Positions 26,355 to 33,588 of a stretch of 33,588 bases of DNA are shown here, in pieces. The DNA lies in contig JAGXLC010000014.1 of the NCBI GenBank assembly GCA_018334875.1, positions 1 to 33,588 on the forward strand. Direction: 5' to 3'. Source of the stretch: Bacteroidales bacterium. Its GTDB lineage: Bacteria > Bacteroidota > Bacteroidia > Bacteroidales > UBA12077. Made by a program: the position numbers and the translations under genes. How positions within the stretch are numbered: the first letter of the stretch is position 1; each line of letters begins with the position of its first letter. The notes under the pieces were generated by a model. That model had not been told where the DNA came from. It did not search any database and worked only from the letters and a program-made list of their open reading frames with translations.

Positions 26355-26362
26355 CAAAATTA
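26355..26362 (-). promoter_or_regulatory. Possible -7 promoter box for mtaB
   Basis: On the minus strand this reads TAATTTTG, matching TAnnTTTG, 32 bases before the mtaB ATG. It would lie inside the longer open frame, supporting the downstream start. No -33 box is clear. Confidence 0.4.
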
Positions 26363-26478
26363 AACAATATAATCTACATTTACGTTTTATTTTATCTTTC
26401 TCTAAAAAATATGTTACTAATAAACAGGATATAGTATCACCCTGACATAAGAAAATTCAACTTTAAAAAATCAAAGCT

Positions 26479-28065
26479 ATGAGACAAGTTTTATTTATTT
26501 CTATCGCGGCAGTTTTTTTCCTGCTCCCAGGTTTGCAAAACAATTCAACCCTTTATGCACAAACCGGATCGACCGTTAAAGGGATCGTTTATCATGACAA
26601 AACAGAAAACGGCTCCTTTGATCCTTCCGGGGACGAACCCCTTGAGGGTATTGCCGTTTCCAATGGACGTGATGTGGTAGTTACAAACAGTGATGGTGTT
26701 TATGAGCTGCCGGTTATAGAGAATTCGCCCGTATTCGTTATTAAACCCCGCAACTGGCGGTTACCGGTAGACGAAAATCAAATGCCCCGTTTTTACTATA
26801 TGCATAGCACAGAAGGTGCATCCGGCGAAGATTTTGAAGGTTTGTCCCCTACAGGGCCATTGCCCGAATCGGTTAATTTCCCGCTTTATCCTGCTGAAGA
26901 GCCGGATGATTTTGATGTTCTTGTTTTTGGCGACACCCAGCCCCGGGATCACAAGGAAATTGGATATATTGAACGGGATGTACTCTCTGAATTGACAGAC
27001 ACAGATGCAGCCTTTGGTGTAACGCTTGGCGATGTGGTATTTGATGATCTCAACCTGTTTGATCATTTAACATCCAGCATTTCAACCATTGGCATTCCCT
27101 GGAAATATCTTACGGGTAATCACGATATTGATTTTTCAGGCAACAACAACACAGATGCCCGCGGTGCTTGGTACAGAACCTTTGGACCGTCTTACTATTC
27201 ATTCAGCTATGGTCCTGCCCATTTCATTGTGCTCGATGATGTAAGATGGATCGTTGAGGAGGACGAGCGTTATTACAGAACCGGCCTGGGTGAGGATCAG
27301 ATGGAATTTTTAAGGAATGAGATTGAACGTCTGGAGAATGATCGGTTGCTGGTTCTACTTGCTCATATACCCTATGAAGGATCAACGGGATGGCAGGATG
27401 ATGGTGAGAAAGAAGCTTTTTATGACCTTCTGGCAAGTCACCCCAAAAGTGTTACCCTGGCCGGCCATACACACAGGCATTATCACCATTTTATTGGCAA
27501 TGAATACGGATATCCGGGGAATGAACCGCATCATATGATCAGTGTGGGAACCGTTTGCGGCTCATGGTGGTCAGGTGCTCCCGGTGAATTTGGAATACCT
27601 CATGCCATGATGTCGGATGGGACACCAAACGGGTATGCTACGCTTCATATTGATGGGAACGACTGGAAATTAAGTTGGAAGACAGCCGGAAGGCCAGCGG
27701 ATTTTCAGATGCACATTCATGCCCCGGAATCTGTGATTGCTGATGATACTGAGACAATAAAGGTAACTGCCAATATCTATAATGCTTTGCCTTCGGCGGA
27801 GGTGCAAATGAGAATTGGAAATGAGGGTGAATGGGTCGATATGGAAAGGAGCCGGGAGAAGGCTCCGGAAAGGCTGAAAGTTATGGAACGGGAAGAGCAG
27901 CTTGATGAGGTGCCCTGGCGAAAGTTGGGTGGTGCCCATGATTCAGAACATATCTGGGTAGCCGAACCTGAGGTTTTACCCGATCCCCGTGTGCACCTGA
28001 TACAGGTGAAAGCTGAGGACAAATGGTGGAAATACGAGGGGAATCAACTCCTGTTCGTTAAATAG
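26479..28065 (+). CDS. Secreted calcineurin-like phosphoesterase (MetallophosN/C type)
   Basis: A 528-residue secreted protein with a signal peptide (residues 1-28, ending LYAQ). An N-terminal Ig-like/SdrD-B-like domain (KGIVYHDKTENGSFDPSGDE) corresponds to MetallophosN. The central calcineurin-like domain has the full metal-ligand set: FGDTQPRDH, LGDVVFDD, GNHDID, LLAHIPYEG and AGHTHRHYHH. The C-terminal ~130 residues correspond to MetallophosC. It probably removes phosphate from a phosphomonoester or phosphodiester in the periplasm; the substrate is unknown. It is divergent from mtaB and stands alone. Confidence 0.9.
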   Translation: MRQVLFISIAAVFFLLPGLQNNSTLYAQTGSTVKGIVYHDKTENGSFDPSGDEPLEGIAVSNGRDVVVTNSDGVYELPVIENSPVFVIKPRNWRLPVDENQMPRFYYMHSTEGASGEDFEGLSPTGPLPESVNFPLYPAEEPDDFDVLVFGDTQPRDHKEIGYIERDVLSELTDTDAAFGVTLGDVVFDDLNLFDHLTSSISTIGIPWKYLTGNHDIDFSGNNNTDARGAWYRTFGPSYYSFSYGPAHFIVLDDVRWIVEEDERYYRTGLGEDQMEFLRNEIERLENDRLLVLLAHIPYEGSTGWQDDGEKEAFYDLLASHPKSVTLAGHTHRHYHHFIGNEYGYPGNEPHHMISVGTVCGSWWSGAPGEFGIPHAMMSDGTPNGYATLHIDGNDWKLSWKTAGRPADFQMHIHAPESVIADDTETIKVTANIYNALPSAEVQMRIGNEGEWVDMERSREKAPERLKVMEREEQLDEVPWRKLGGAHDSEHIWVAEPEVLPDPRVHLIQVKAEDKWWKYEGNQLLFVK

Positions 28066-28188
28066 CTGAGGATGTAATTCGACTAAAAATGTATTAAAAT
28101 ATTTCACCCTGAAATTATGCGCAACGAACACTAAGCGTTTCTGGCTCGTCTCAATCCAAGCTGAAATTAAATAATTTCTTTTTGTTGA

Positions 28189-28692
28189 TTATTTTTTCTT
28201 TTTGGGATAATTAATTTCCACCCGGTCCACATTGTCTTTGTCAGTATCTTTCCAGGAATCCGTATTAAAATAGACCATGGCGATTCCGGAAGTAGGCAGT
28301 TTATCCAGTTTTTCCGAAAGGAAATGGTTTGCTGTATCGGTAAAAGCCGGGTTGTGCCCGAATATCATCACCGAATTCACATGTTCATCCAGTTCTTTGA
28401 TTGTGTCGATGATTTCACTGTCATCTCCCGGATAAAAATGATCCCGAATTGTAATATCCTCGGACGAATAATCCAGTGTTCTGGCAAATATGCTTGCCGT
28501 GTGAAATGCCCGTGCTGCCGGGCTACTGATTATCAGATCGGGCTTAATCTTTTTATCTTTAAGCCGTTTCGCCATGGTGTAGGCATCCTGGATGCCCTTT
28601 TCCTTCAAATGGCGGTCTATATCTTCAATGCTTTCGTATTTCCAGGAGGATTTTCCGTGACGTACGATAAAAAGCTGCTTTTGATTGCTCAT
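28189..28692 (-). CDS. SixA-like histidine phosphatase
   Basis: A 167-residue phosphatase of the histidine-phosphatase (PGM-like) superfamily. The catalytic histidine is H12 in the RHGKSSW motif. The second histidine lies in IFGHNPAFTD, with SSPAARAFHTASIF and the DHFYPGD segment between. The RHGxS and GHNP pattern is that of the SixA branch, which in E. coli removes phosphate from histidine in phosphotransfer proteins; the target here is unknown. It follows the PIN-PhoH gene by 18 bases and is likely co-transcribed. Confidence 0.88.
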   Translation of the reverse strand: MSNQKQLFIVRHGKSSWKYESIEDIDRHLKEKGIQDAYTMAKRLKDKKIKPDLIISSPAARAFHTASIFARTLDYSSEDITIRDHFYPGDDSEIIDTIKELDEHVNSVMIFGHNPAFTDTANHFLSEKLDKLPTSGIAMVYFNTDSWKDTDKDNVDRVEINYPKKKK

Positions 28693-28710
28693 AATATTAA
28701 TTATTTGGTT

Positions 28711-30033
28711 CTACAATAGATTGCTGGCCATTTCTGCCAGGTAACTTCTCTCTCCTTTAACGAGATTCACGTGGGCAAAAATATTCTGCCCAAGCAATTT
28801 ATCCGTCAGATAGCTCAAGCCGTTGGATTTCATATCAAGATAAGGGGAATCGATTTGTTGTATATCCCCTGTAAAGATCATCTTTGTACCTTCTCCCGCA
28901 CGGGTGATGATGGTTTTTATTTCATGGGGTGTCAGATTCTGGGCTTCGTCCACTATGAAGTAGACGTTGGAAAGGCTTCTTCCCCTGATATATGCAAGCG
29001 GGCTGATCACCAGCTTCTCTTTCTCCAGCATCTCCTCAATTTTCTTATATTCCCTGCTGTTTGGCTTGTAGTTGTTTTTGATCACGGACAGGTTATCATA
29101 CAGGGGAGTCATATAAGGGGAGATTTTCTCATTGACATCTCCGGGCAGGTAGCCCAGATCACGGTTAGCCAGGGGAACAATGGGGCGTGCCAGAAGAATC
29201 TGGTGGAACTGTTTTTCAAGATGAAGCGCCGTAGCCAGGGCCAGCAGTGTTTTTCCCGTACCGGCTTTGCCTGTGAGCGCAACTAGCTGAACTTCGGGCC
29301 TGGAAAGGGCATCGATGGAAAAAGTCTGTTCGGCGTTTCTCGGACTGATGCCATACATCCTTTTTTTCTCTACTCTGTTAAACAGATTCTCAAAAGGATC
29401 AAAATGCGCCAAAGCACTGGATTTATTGCTTTTAAAGATATAATACTGATGGGCAAATGGCTCCAATCCAAATTCATCCGCCGGGATACCTGGCTCTTCG
29501 TTATATAACCGGTTGATCAGTTCGGGATCGACATTTTCTGGAACTTCGATGTTCCGGTTCAATGGTTCTATATTGGTAACTTTGTCCGATTCGTAATCCT
29601 GGGCGTTTATCCCCAAGGATTTGGCTTTTAGCCTGAGGTTGATGTCTTTGCTGATCAGTATGACCTCTTTGTCCTGGTTTTTGTTTTTCACATGTTCGGT
29701 AATGGAAAGGATCCTGTGATCGGGAGTATTCTCAGGAAAGGATTCGGTAACGTGGTTGGAGAATGGCTTTCCGGTTTCCACCGTGAGTTTGCCGAGTCCC
29801 TTTCCAAGAGAAATTCCACCGTTAAAAAGCTGGTCGCCCGTTACATCGTTCAGCTCCCTGGTGAACTCCCTTGCGTGAAAATTGATGATGTCGTTTCCCT
29901 TTTTCAGTTTATCCAGTTCTTCCAGAACCACGATGGGCAGTACGATGTCGTTTTCCTGGAAATTATAAATACAGTGAAAATCATGAAGGATGACATTGGT
30001 ATCAATAACGAAAATTTTTTTGGAGTCTGCCAT
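28711..30033 (-). CDS. PIN domain / PhoH-like ATPase
   Basis: A 440-residue fusion of an N-terminal PIN ribonuclease domain (residues 1-135, FVIDTNVILHD with acidic residues in VVLEELDKLKKG) and a C-terminal PhoH helicase-like ATPase. The ATPase has Walker A TGKAGTGKTLL (about residue 250) and Walker B YFIVDEAQNLTP, with the TGDIQQIDSPYLD segment. PhoH2-type proteins of this architecture unwind and cleave RNA. The ATG at 30033 (MADSKKIF) is preferred over the open frame to 30066. It heads the unit with the SixA-like gene. Confidence 0.9.
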   Translation of the reverse strand: MADSKKIFVIDTNVILHDFHCIYNFQENDIVLPIVVLEELDKLKKGNDIINFHAREFTRELNDVTGDQLFNGGISLGKGLGKLTVETGKPFSNHVTESFPENTPDHRILSITEHVKNKNQDKEVILISKDINLRLKAKSLGINAQDYESDKVTNIEPLNRNIEVPENVDPELINRLYNEEPGIPADEFGLEPFAHQYYIFKSNKSSALAHFDPFENLFNRVEKKRMYGISPRNAEQTFSIDALSRPEVQLVALTGKAGTGKTLLALATALHLEKQFHQILLARPIVPLANRDLGYLPGDVNEKISPYMTPLYDNLSVIKNNYKPNSREYKKIEEMLEKEKLVISPLAYIRGRSLSNVYFIVDEAQNLTPHEIKTIITRAGEGTKMIFTGDIQQIDSPYLDMKSNGLSYLTDKLLGQNIFAHVNLVKGERSYLAEMASNLL

Positions 30034-30050
30034 ATTACAATTTAATTTTG
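30019..30050 (+). promoter_or_regulatory. Possible promoter for the nitroreductase-folC unit
   Basis: TTTG at 30019-30022 and TAATTTTG at 30043-30050 are separated by 20 bases, near the Bacteroidota -33/-7 layout. Transcription would begin near 30057 and give a leader of about 73 bases. The -33 box lies inside the divergent PhoH gene's first codons, which is acceptable but lowers confidence. Confidence 0.4.
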
Positions 30051-30129
30051 CATATAAATGTAGCAAATTTTACATGTTGTATTGTTAATAAAATCTGAAG
30101 TTTTCAACCACAAATAAAAAATATTTTTT

Positions 30130-30639
30130 ATGGAATTATATGAAGGATTGTTAACCAGGCGAAGCATCAGGGCTTACAAACCCGACAAGATAGAATACCG
30201 GGAAGTGGAGGATATCGTTAAGGCCGGAATGTATGCGCCTTCAGCAGTAAACTGTCAGCCCTGGCATTTTATCATCATCGATGACCGGGAAATCTTTCAG
30301 CAGATCATGGACATTCATCCCTATTCCAAGATGCTGAAGGATGCCCAATATGCCATAGTGGTACTGGGCGATGAAAAATTGCAGCACGGTCCGGGCTACT
30401 GGGTGGTGGATTGTGCCGCTGTCACCCAAAATATCCTCCTTGCAGCTCATTCAAAAGGCATCGGCTCGGTATGGCTCGGATTGCATCCCAGGGAGCAAAG
30501 AAAGCAGGGCATCAAAGAGTTGTTCAACCTTCCGCAGCATATTCAGCCGTTTTCCATTATTGCGCTTGGTTATCCGGATGAAGAGAAAGAGCAGCCCGAA
30601 CGGTTCAAAAAAGAGCGGATACATTATAATCGGTGGTAA
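30130..30639 (+). CDS. Nitroreductase family protein
   Basis: A 169-residue flavoprotein of the nitroreductase superfamily, probably FMN-bound and dimeric, reducing nitro compounds, quinones or related substrates with NAD(P)H. It has LTRRSIRAYKPDKIE at the N-terminus, MYAPSAVNCQPWHFIII, and the C-terminal GIGSVWLGLHP and IALGYPDEE flavin-binding segments. The length suits the short branch of the family. It is 26 bases before folC on the same strand. Confidence 0.88.
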   Translation: MELYEGLLTRRSIRAYKPDKIEYREVEDIVKAGMYAPSAVNCQPWHFIIIDDREIFQQIMDIHPYSKMLKDAQYAIVVLGDEKLQHGPGYWVVDCAAVTQNILLAAHSKGIGSVWLGLHPREQRKQGIKELFNLPQHIQPFSIIALGYPDEEKEQPERFKKERIHYNRW

Positions 30640-30665
30640 TCATTTACTTATTGAATAATGCAGAT

Positions 30666-31955
30666 ATGACCTATGAAGAGATTCTGGAGTGGATGTACCG
30701 CCAGATACCCATGTTTCAGCGGAACGGATCGGCTACCTACAAGATCGACATGGAAACCACCGAGCAGTTGGATGCCCGTTTCGGGTATCCCCATCAATCT
30801 TTTAATACCGTTCATGTAGGCGGGACCAACGGCAAAGGTTCTGTTTCCCATATCCTGGCCTCTGTTTTACAGACGGCAGGCTACCGGACGGGCTTGTATA
30901 CCTCGCCCCATCTGAAAGATTTCAGGGAGCGCATCCGTGTAAATGGGAGGATGATAGAAAAAGATTTTGTGGTGGACTTTATTCGGGAAAACGGGGATTG
31001 TTTTGAAGCACTCAAATCTTCCTTTTTTGAGATGGCCGTGGCCATGGCTTTTCAATATTTTAAAGAGCAAAGGGTAGATGTTGCTGTGGTTGAGGTGGGA
31101 CTGGGCGGCAGGCTGGATTCCACCAATATTGTTTATCCCGATCTTTCTGTAATTACAAATATCAGTCTGGATCATACCCGTTTTTTGGGAGATACCCTTG
31201 AAGCCATCGCCGGTGAGAAGGCAGGGATTATCAAACCTTCCAGACCGGTGGTTATTGGAGAATACCAATCTGCTACGGCGCCTGTTTTTAAAGATAGGGC
31301 ACAGGAATGTAACGCGCCCGTTTGTTTTGCCGATAAGGAATACCGGGTGGAACCGCTGACAAAAGAAAAACCCGGAGAAGCCATTTACCGGGTAAGCAGG
31401 GCAGGGGAGGTACTGTTTGAAAAGCTGCGGACCGATCTCACCGGAAGCTACCAAAGCAAAAACCTTGCAACAGCCCTGAAGACCATTGATATACTTAATT
31501 CCCTTAATTATGGTCTAAGCCGGAAAAGCATCACGGACGGACTGGCCCATGTAAAACGAAATACCTCCCTTTTGGGGCGATGGCATATCCTGCAGCAATC
31601 CCCTCTGATCATCTGCGATACGGCCCACAACGAAGCAGGACTGGAATGGAACCTCCGGGAGCTGAAGTCCATGGATATCCAAAACCTGCATTTTGTGCTG
31701 GGATTTGTCAACGACAAGGACCTGGATACCATACTGCCGCTGTTCCCCAAAACGGCAAGCTATTATTTTACAAAAGCGGATATTCCCAGAGCGCTGAACG
31801 AGAAGAAACTGGAGGCAAAGGCCGGGGAGTACGGTCTGATGGGAAATGCTTTCCCCCGTTCTGCCCAGGCTTTGGAGGAAGCACGTCAGCAAGCCGGCCC
31901 CAATGATTTGATTTATGTGGGTGGCAGCACCTTTCTGGTGAGTGAGGTGATCTGA
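30666..31955 (+). CDS. folC: Folylpolyglutamate synthase / dihydrofolate synthase
   Basis: A 429-residue Mur-ligase-like enzyme that adds glutamate to dihydropteroate or folates using ATP. The P-loop is VGGTNGKGSVSH, the Mur-ligase centre is EVGLGGRLDSTN with ITNISLDH, and the C-terminal domain has the ICDTAHNEAG signature. The frame opens at a GTG at 30633, which overlaps the nitroreductase stop. The ATG at 30666 (MTYEEILEWM) gives the family N-terminus and is preferred. It is the last gene before the repeat block. Confidence 0.93.
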   Translation: MTYEEILEWMYRQIPMFQRNGSATYKIDMETTEQLDARFGYPHQSFNTVHVGGTNGKGSVSHILASVLQTAGYRTGLYTSPHLKDFRERIRVNGRMIEKDFVVDFIRENGDCFEALKSSFFEMAVAMAFQYFKEQRVDVAVVEVGLGGRLDSTNIVYPDLSVITNISLDHTRFLGDTLEAIAGEKAGIIKPSRPVVIGEYQSATAPVFKDRAQECNAPVCFADKEYRVEPLTKEKPGEAIYRVSRAGEVLFEKLRTDLTGSYQSKNLATALKTIDILNSLNYGLSRKSITDGLAHVKRNTSLLGRWHILQQSPLIICDTAHNEAGLEWNLRELKSMDIQNLHFVLGFVNDKDLDTILPLFPKTASYYFTKADIPRALNEKKLEAKAGEYGLMGNAFPRSAQALEEARQQAGPNDLIYVGGSTFLVSEVI

Positions 31956-31968
31956 CTGGCGGTCAGTA

Positions 31969-31990
31969 GAGACACGCCGCGGCGTGTCTC
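31969..31990. repeat. REP-like palindrome 1
   Basis: A perfect 22-bp palindrome: arm GAGACACGCC, then a GC centre, then its complement. It is preceded by GGTCAGTA. The 8-bp tandem array begins at the next base. Confidence 0.85.
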
Positions 31991-32166
31991 CACGACGGCA
32001 CGAAACCACGACGGCACGACAGTACGACGGCACGGAAGAACGATGGCAAGATAGCGCGATGGCACGACGGCGCGACGGCGCGAATGCACGATAGGGCGAA
32101 GGAATGAGAAGAGGAGAAGACGGGAAGACGAGAAAACGGGAAGATGAGAAAATGAGAAAACGGGCA
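31991..32166. repeat. 8-bp-period tandem array (22 units)
   Basis: Read in eights from the end of palindrome 1, the sequence gives 22 successive degenerate octamers. The first fourteen resemble CACGACGG (cacgacgg, cacgaaac, cacgacgg, cacgacag, tacgacgg, and so on). The last eight resemble GACGGGAA/AATGAGAA. The phase is never broken. Because 8 is not a multiple of 3, all reading frames share the same 24-bp coding period, which explains long meaningless open frames here. Confidence 0.8.
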
Positions 32167-32190
32167 GGGTAGATAGAGGCGCGTTTTGTA

Positions 32191-32212
32191 GAGACATGCC
32201 ATGGCATGTCTC
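32191..32212. repeat. REP-like palindrome 2
   Basis: A perfect 22-bp palindrome with arm GAGACATGCC and centre AT. It is preceded by GTA as in palindromes 1 and 3. Compared with palindrome 1 the arm and its partner change together (ACACGCC to ACATGCC, GGCGTGT to GGCATGT). Confidence 0.85.
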
Positions 32213-32286
32213 ATTGGTTGTTATGTCGATGATTAACCTGGCAGCCTCTGGATCAAATTGGAATGGTAACGAATTGACGCCATGCT

Positions 32287-32314
32287 GGTCAGTAGAGAGG
32301 CAATGCATTGCGTC
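32287..32314. repeat. Degenerate REP-like palindrome
   Basis: GCAATGCATTGC (32300-32311) is a perfect 12-bp palindrome within the wider, imperfect GTAGAGAGGCAATGC...TTGCGTCC. The 5' flank GGTCAGTAGAGA is identical to that of palindrome 1, so this is probably another, decayed member of the family. Confidence 0.6.
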
Positions 32315-32383
32315 CTGGAAAAGATGAAGCCTAGCCGGAGACAGAATAGACCGGTATGATTGGCAGGTGGACCTTATCCCCGA

Positions 32384-32846
32384 GGTACCCCTACCTTGTT
32401 AAATACAAGGTTAGGGTAGTTCCGAACCTACCTTGACTATGTTCCGAACCTACCCTGACTATGTTATGAACCTACCCTGACCAGGTAAAAAGGAAATCAA
32501 GCCTTGCTTCGAACCTACCCCCACCAGGTAAAAAACCGGGTAAGGGTAGGTCCAGACCTACCCTCACCCGGTAAAAAAGAAGGTAGGGGTAGGTTCCGTA
32601 CCTACCCCTACCAGGTATAAAAGAAGGTGGAGGTAGTAAAAAACCTATCTCAACCAGGTTAAAAACATCCCCGGACTTGTTCAGAGCAACCCCATGATAT
32701 ATAAAAAGGAAGGCCGGTTTTGTTCTGAACCTAACCCAACCAGGTGTAAAACAAGGTCGAGGTAGTTCCGAACCTACCCATGTCAGATATAAAAGAAGGT
32801 GAGGGTAGTAAAAAACATCCCCGAACCAGGTTAAAAACATCCCCAA
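32384..32846. repeat. 43-bp-period hairpin-forming tandem array
   Basis: The phrase CCAGGT(A/T), or a decayed form, recurs at 32481, 32524, 32567, 32611, 32654, ~32697, 32740, ~32783 and 32826, a steady 43-44 bp step. Each unit joins a 22-bp part like GTTCCGAACCTACCCTGACC to one like GTAAAAAAGAAGGTAGGGGT; the two are partly complementary. Good stems result, such as GGTAGGGGTAGGT/ACCTACCCCTACC (32582-32612) and ACCGGGTAAGGGTAGGT with its partner (32535-32572, one mismatch). Two 22-bp half-units stand at the left end. No unique spacers separate the units. Confidence 0.82.
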
Positions 32847-32890
32847 TCTATACCGGAACCTGCCTTTATGATGTATAATATCCGGTTATG

Positions 32891-32968
32891 TAGAACTACG
32901 CCCCCTGTCCGTAGAATCACGCACGTCCCTGGAGACACGCCCACTATCCCTGGAATCACGCACATCCG
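32891..32968. repeat. 39-bp dimer tandem repeat leading into palindrome 3
   Basis: Four units alternate in length 21-18-21-18: TAGAACTACGCCCC..., TAGAATCACGCACGTCCC, TGGAGACACGCCCAC..., TGGAATCACGCACATCCG. Each starts like the left arm of the REP-like palindrome (TAGAgcCACGCC), and palindrome 3 follows immediately as if it were the next unit. Confidence 0.7.
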
Positions 32969-32995
32969 TAGAGCCACGCCGCGGCGTGGCTCTAC
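32968..32995. repeat. REP-like palindrome 3, next to the transposase gene
   Basis: A perfect 28-bp palindrome with arm GTAGAGCCACGCC and centre GC, the longest of the family here. A half-site ATGGCTCTAC follows 9 bases later. It lies about 60 bases beyond the stop codon of the RAYT gene, the usual place for REP elements relative to their transposase. Confidence 0.85.
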
Positions 32996-33057
32996 ATACA
33001 TGCATGGCTCTACAAACGCGGCTACGGATGGGGATGCCATGCGAAAGGATTATCGAT

Positions 33058-33579
33058 TTATGTTTTGTAAAATTTATCCTGGTCCCAATTTTTCGGGTTG
33101 TTAATGATGTATTGTTGTATTCGTTTAAATTCATCTTCGTCATGAATCATATGATCATGGAAACGTGATTGCCATGCAAACGGTAGATTTTCCTTTTTGG
33201 CATATTTGGTTACCCTGCCTTTGAAATGATTGATAACTGATGAAATGGAATTTTTTACCATCCGTTGGAATGCATTGGGTTGGTATACAGACCGACCGGG
33301 GTTATCAATTCCAATCAAACAATGAAAATGATTGGGCATAATGATCCATGTATCCATGATCAATACCTGATAAACCCTGAACATGGCCAACCAGTTTCCG
33401 GCAGCAATATATCCCAGTTCTGATAAATACATTTCGCCATTTTGTATTTTTCCGAAATACATCTCATGATCTTTGGTACAAGCCGTTATAAAATAACAGC
33501 CGGATGATGAATAATCCCATCCCTGCAAACGCATCGTTTGGGTTCGGTATTTGTTGTTGAATAAATGATCGGTGGCCAT
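33058..33579 (-). CDS. REP-associated tyrosine transposase (RAYT, Y1/HUH family)
   Basis: A 173-residue HUH-superfamily single-strand nuclease related to IS200/IS605 TnpA. The HUH motif is MPNHFHCLIG (H84 and H86), the strand before it is WIIMP, and the catalytic tyrosine is Y157 in RIQQYIINNPKNW. GCYFITACT near the N-terminus and WQSRFHDHMIHDEDE are also typical of RAYTs. All catalytic residues seem intact. The ATG at 33577-33579 gives a normal N-terminus, but the window ends 9 bases upstream so a longer start cannot be excluded. No terminal inverted repeats or partner gene are visible. RAYTs usually act on REP palindromes in their own genome, and such palindromes lie immediately downstream. 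Confidence 0.9.
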   Translation of the reverse strand: MATDHLFNNKYRTQTMRLQGWDYSSSGCYFITACTKDHEMYFGKIQNGEMYLSELGYIAAGNWLAMFRVYQVLIMDTWIIMPNHFHCLIGIDNPGRSVYQPNAFQRMVKNSISSVINHFKGRVTKYAKKENLPFAWQSRFHDHMIHDEDEFKRIQQYIINNPKNWDQDKFYKT

Positions 33580-33588
33580 GGTGGTTGT

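Larger units (their letters stand above)
31956..33057. other. About 1.1-kb gene-free block of palindromes and tandem arrays
   Basis: The whole interval between folC and the RAYT gene lacks a convincing gene. It is filled with three perfect palindromes of one family, a degenerate fourth, an 8-bp tandem array, a 43-bp tandem array and a 39-bp dimer array, all described separately. The open frames over the arrays are created by the repeats and have extreme, low-complexity composition. Confidence 0.75.

Noticed and set aside
31515-32308. Several overlapping minus-strand open frames over the 8-bp array and the end of folC
   Set aside because: They are low-complexity Arg/Ser/Val-rich products of the octamer array, all frames are open for the same reason, and part lies antisense to the well-supported folC.
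32472-32846. Minus-strand open frame of 124 codons over the 43-bp array
   Set aside because: Its sequence is only the translation of the tandem units (period 43-44 bp, which shifts frame between units), with no conserved motif or ribosome site.
32384-32846. Possible CRISPR array because of the regular repeat step
   Set aside because: Units follow each other without unique spacers, vary strongly and contain two complementary halves; no cas gene is in the window.
33058-33588. Full IS200/IS605 insertion sequence
   Set aside because: The protein pattern fits the RAYT branch, no TnpB gene or element ends are visible, and the flanking palindromes belong to a dispersed family instead of single element termini; the window edge limits certainty.

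Overview
The window comes from a member of the Bacteroidota, most likely of the Bacteroidales/Marinilabiliales type. The evidence is a Porin_10-type barrel protein, a DUF1573 protein, a GH171 (NamZ-type) lipoprotein, MtaB, a PIN-PhoH protein, scarce Shine-Dalgarno sequences, TTG starts, and several promoter boxes of the TAnnTTTG type. Most of it is ordinary chromosomal housekeeping DNA, with one repeat-dense gene-free block in the middle and one at the right end.

Left part (1-14640): the 3' end of a 5S rRNA gene and its strong terminator, followed with almost no gap by an outer-membrane beta-barrel gene, then an MltF-type lytic transglycosylase. After these come a CoA-type Nudix hydrolase, a two-gene cassette (uridine-kinase-like P-loop kinase plus sucrose-phosphate-synthase-like glycosyltransferase), a LolC/E-type permease, a divergent NamZ-type muramidase, a small membrane protein, a DUF1573/aminotransferase pair and valS.

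Middle (14700-23250): an NhaC-family antiporter with an unusual secreted N-terminal domain, a YqgE/AlgH protein, a compact holA-rhomboid-class IV aminotransferase operon, a stand-alone PD-(D/E)XK (HsdR-N-like) protein divergent from holA, and a translationally coupled aminotransferase/GNAT pair. The class IV aminotransferase seems to have lost its PLP lysine (N151). The gene-free block at 22225-23246 holds the second copy of a ~170-bp MITE-like element (first copy at 9977-10145), hexamer arrays and strong hairpins.

Right part (23247-31955): LpxL-like acyltransferase, inositol monophosphatase-family protein and MtaB in one direction; a secreted calcineurin-like phosphoesterase; SixA and PIN-PhoH in a pair; then a nitroreductase and FolC.

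Right end (31956-33588): about 1.1 kb of non-coding repeats next to a REP-associated tyrosine transposase (RAYT) gene. It contains three perfect palindromes of one family whose arms differ by compensatory changes, an 8-bp-period tandem array, a ~43-bp-period hairpin-forming array and a 39-bp dimer repeat leading into the palindrome nearest the transposase. This is the most unusual part of the window and the best candidate for an undescribed repeat/transposase system.
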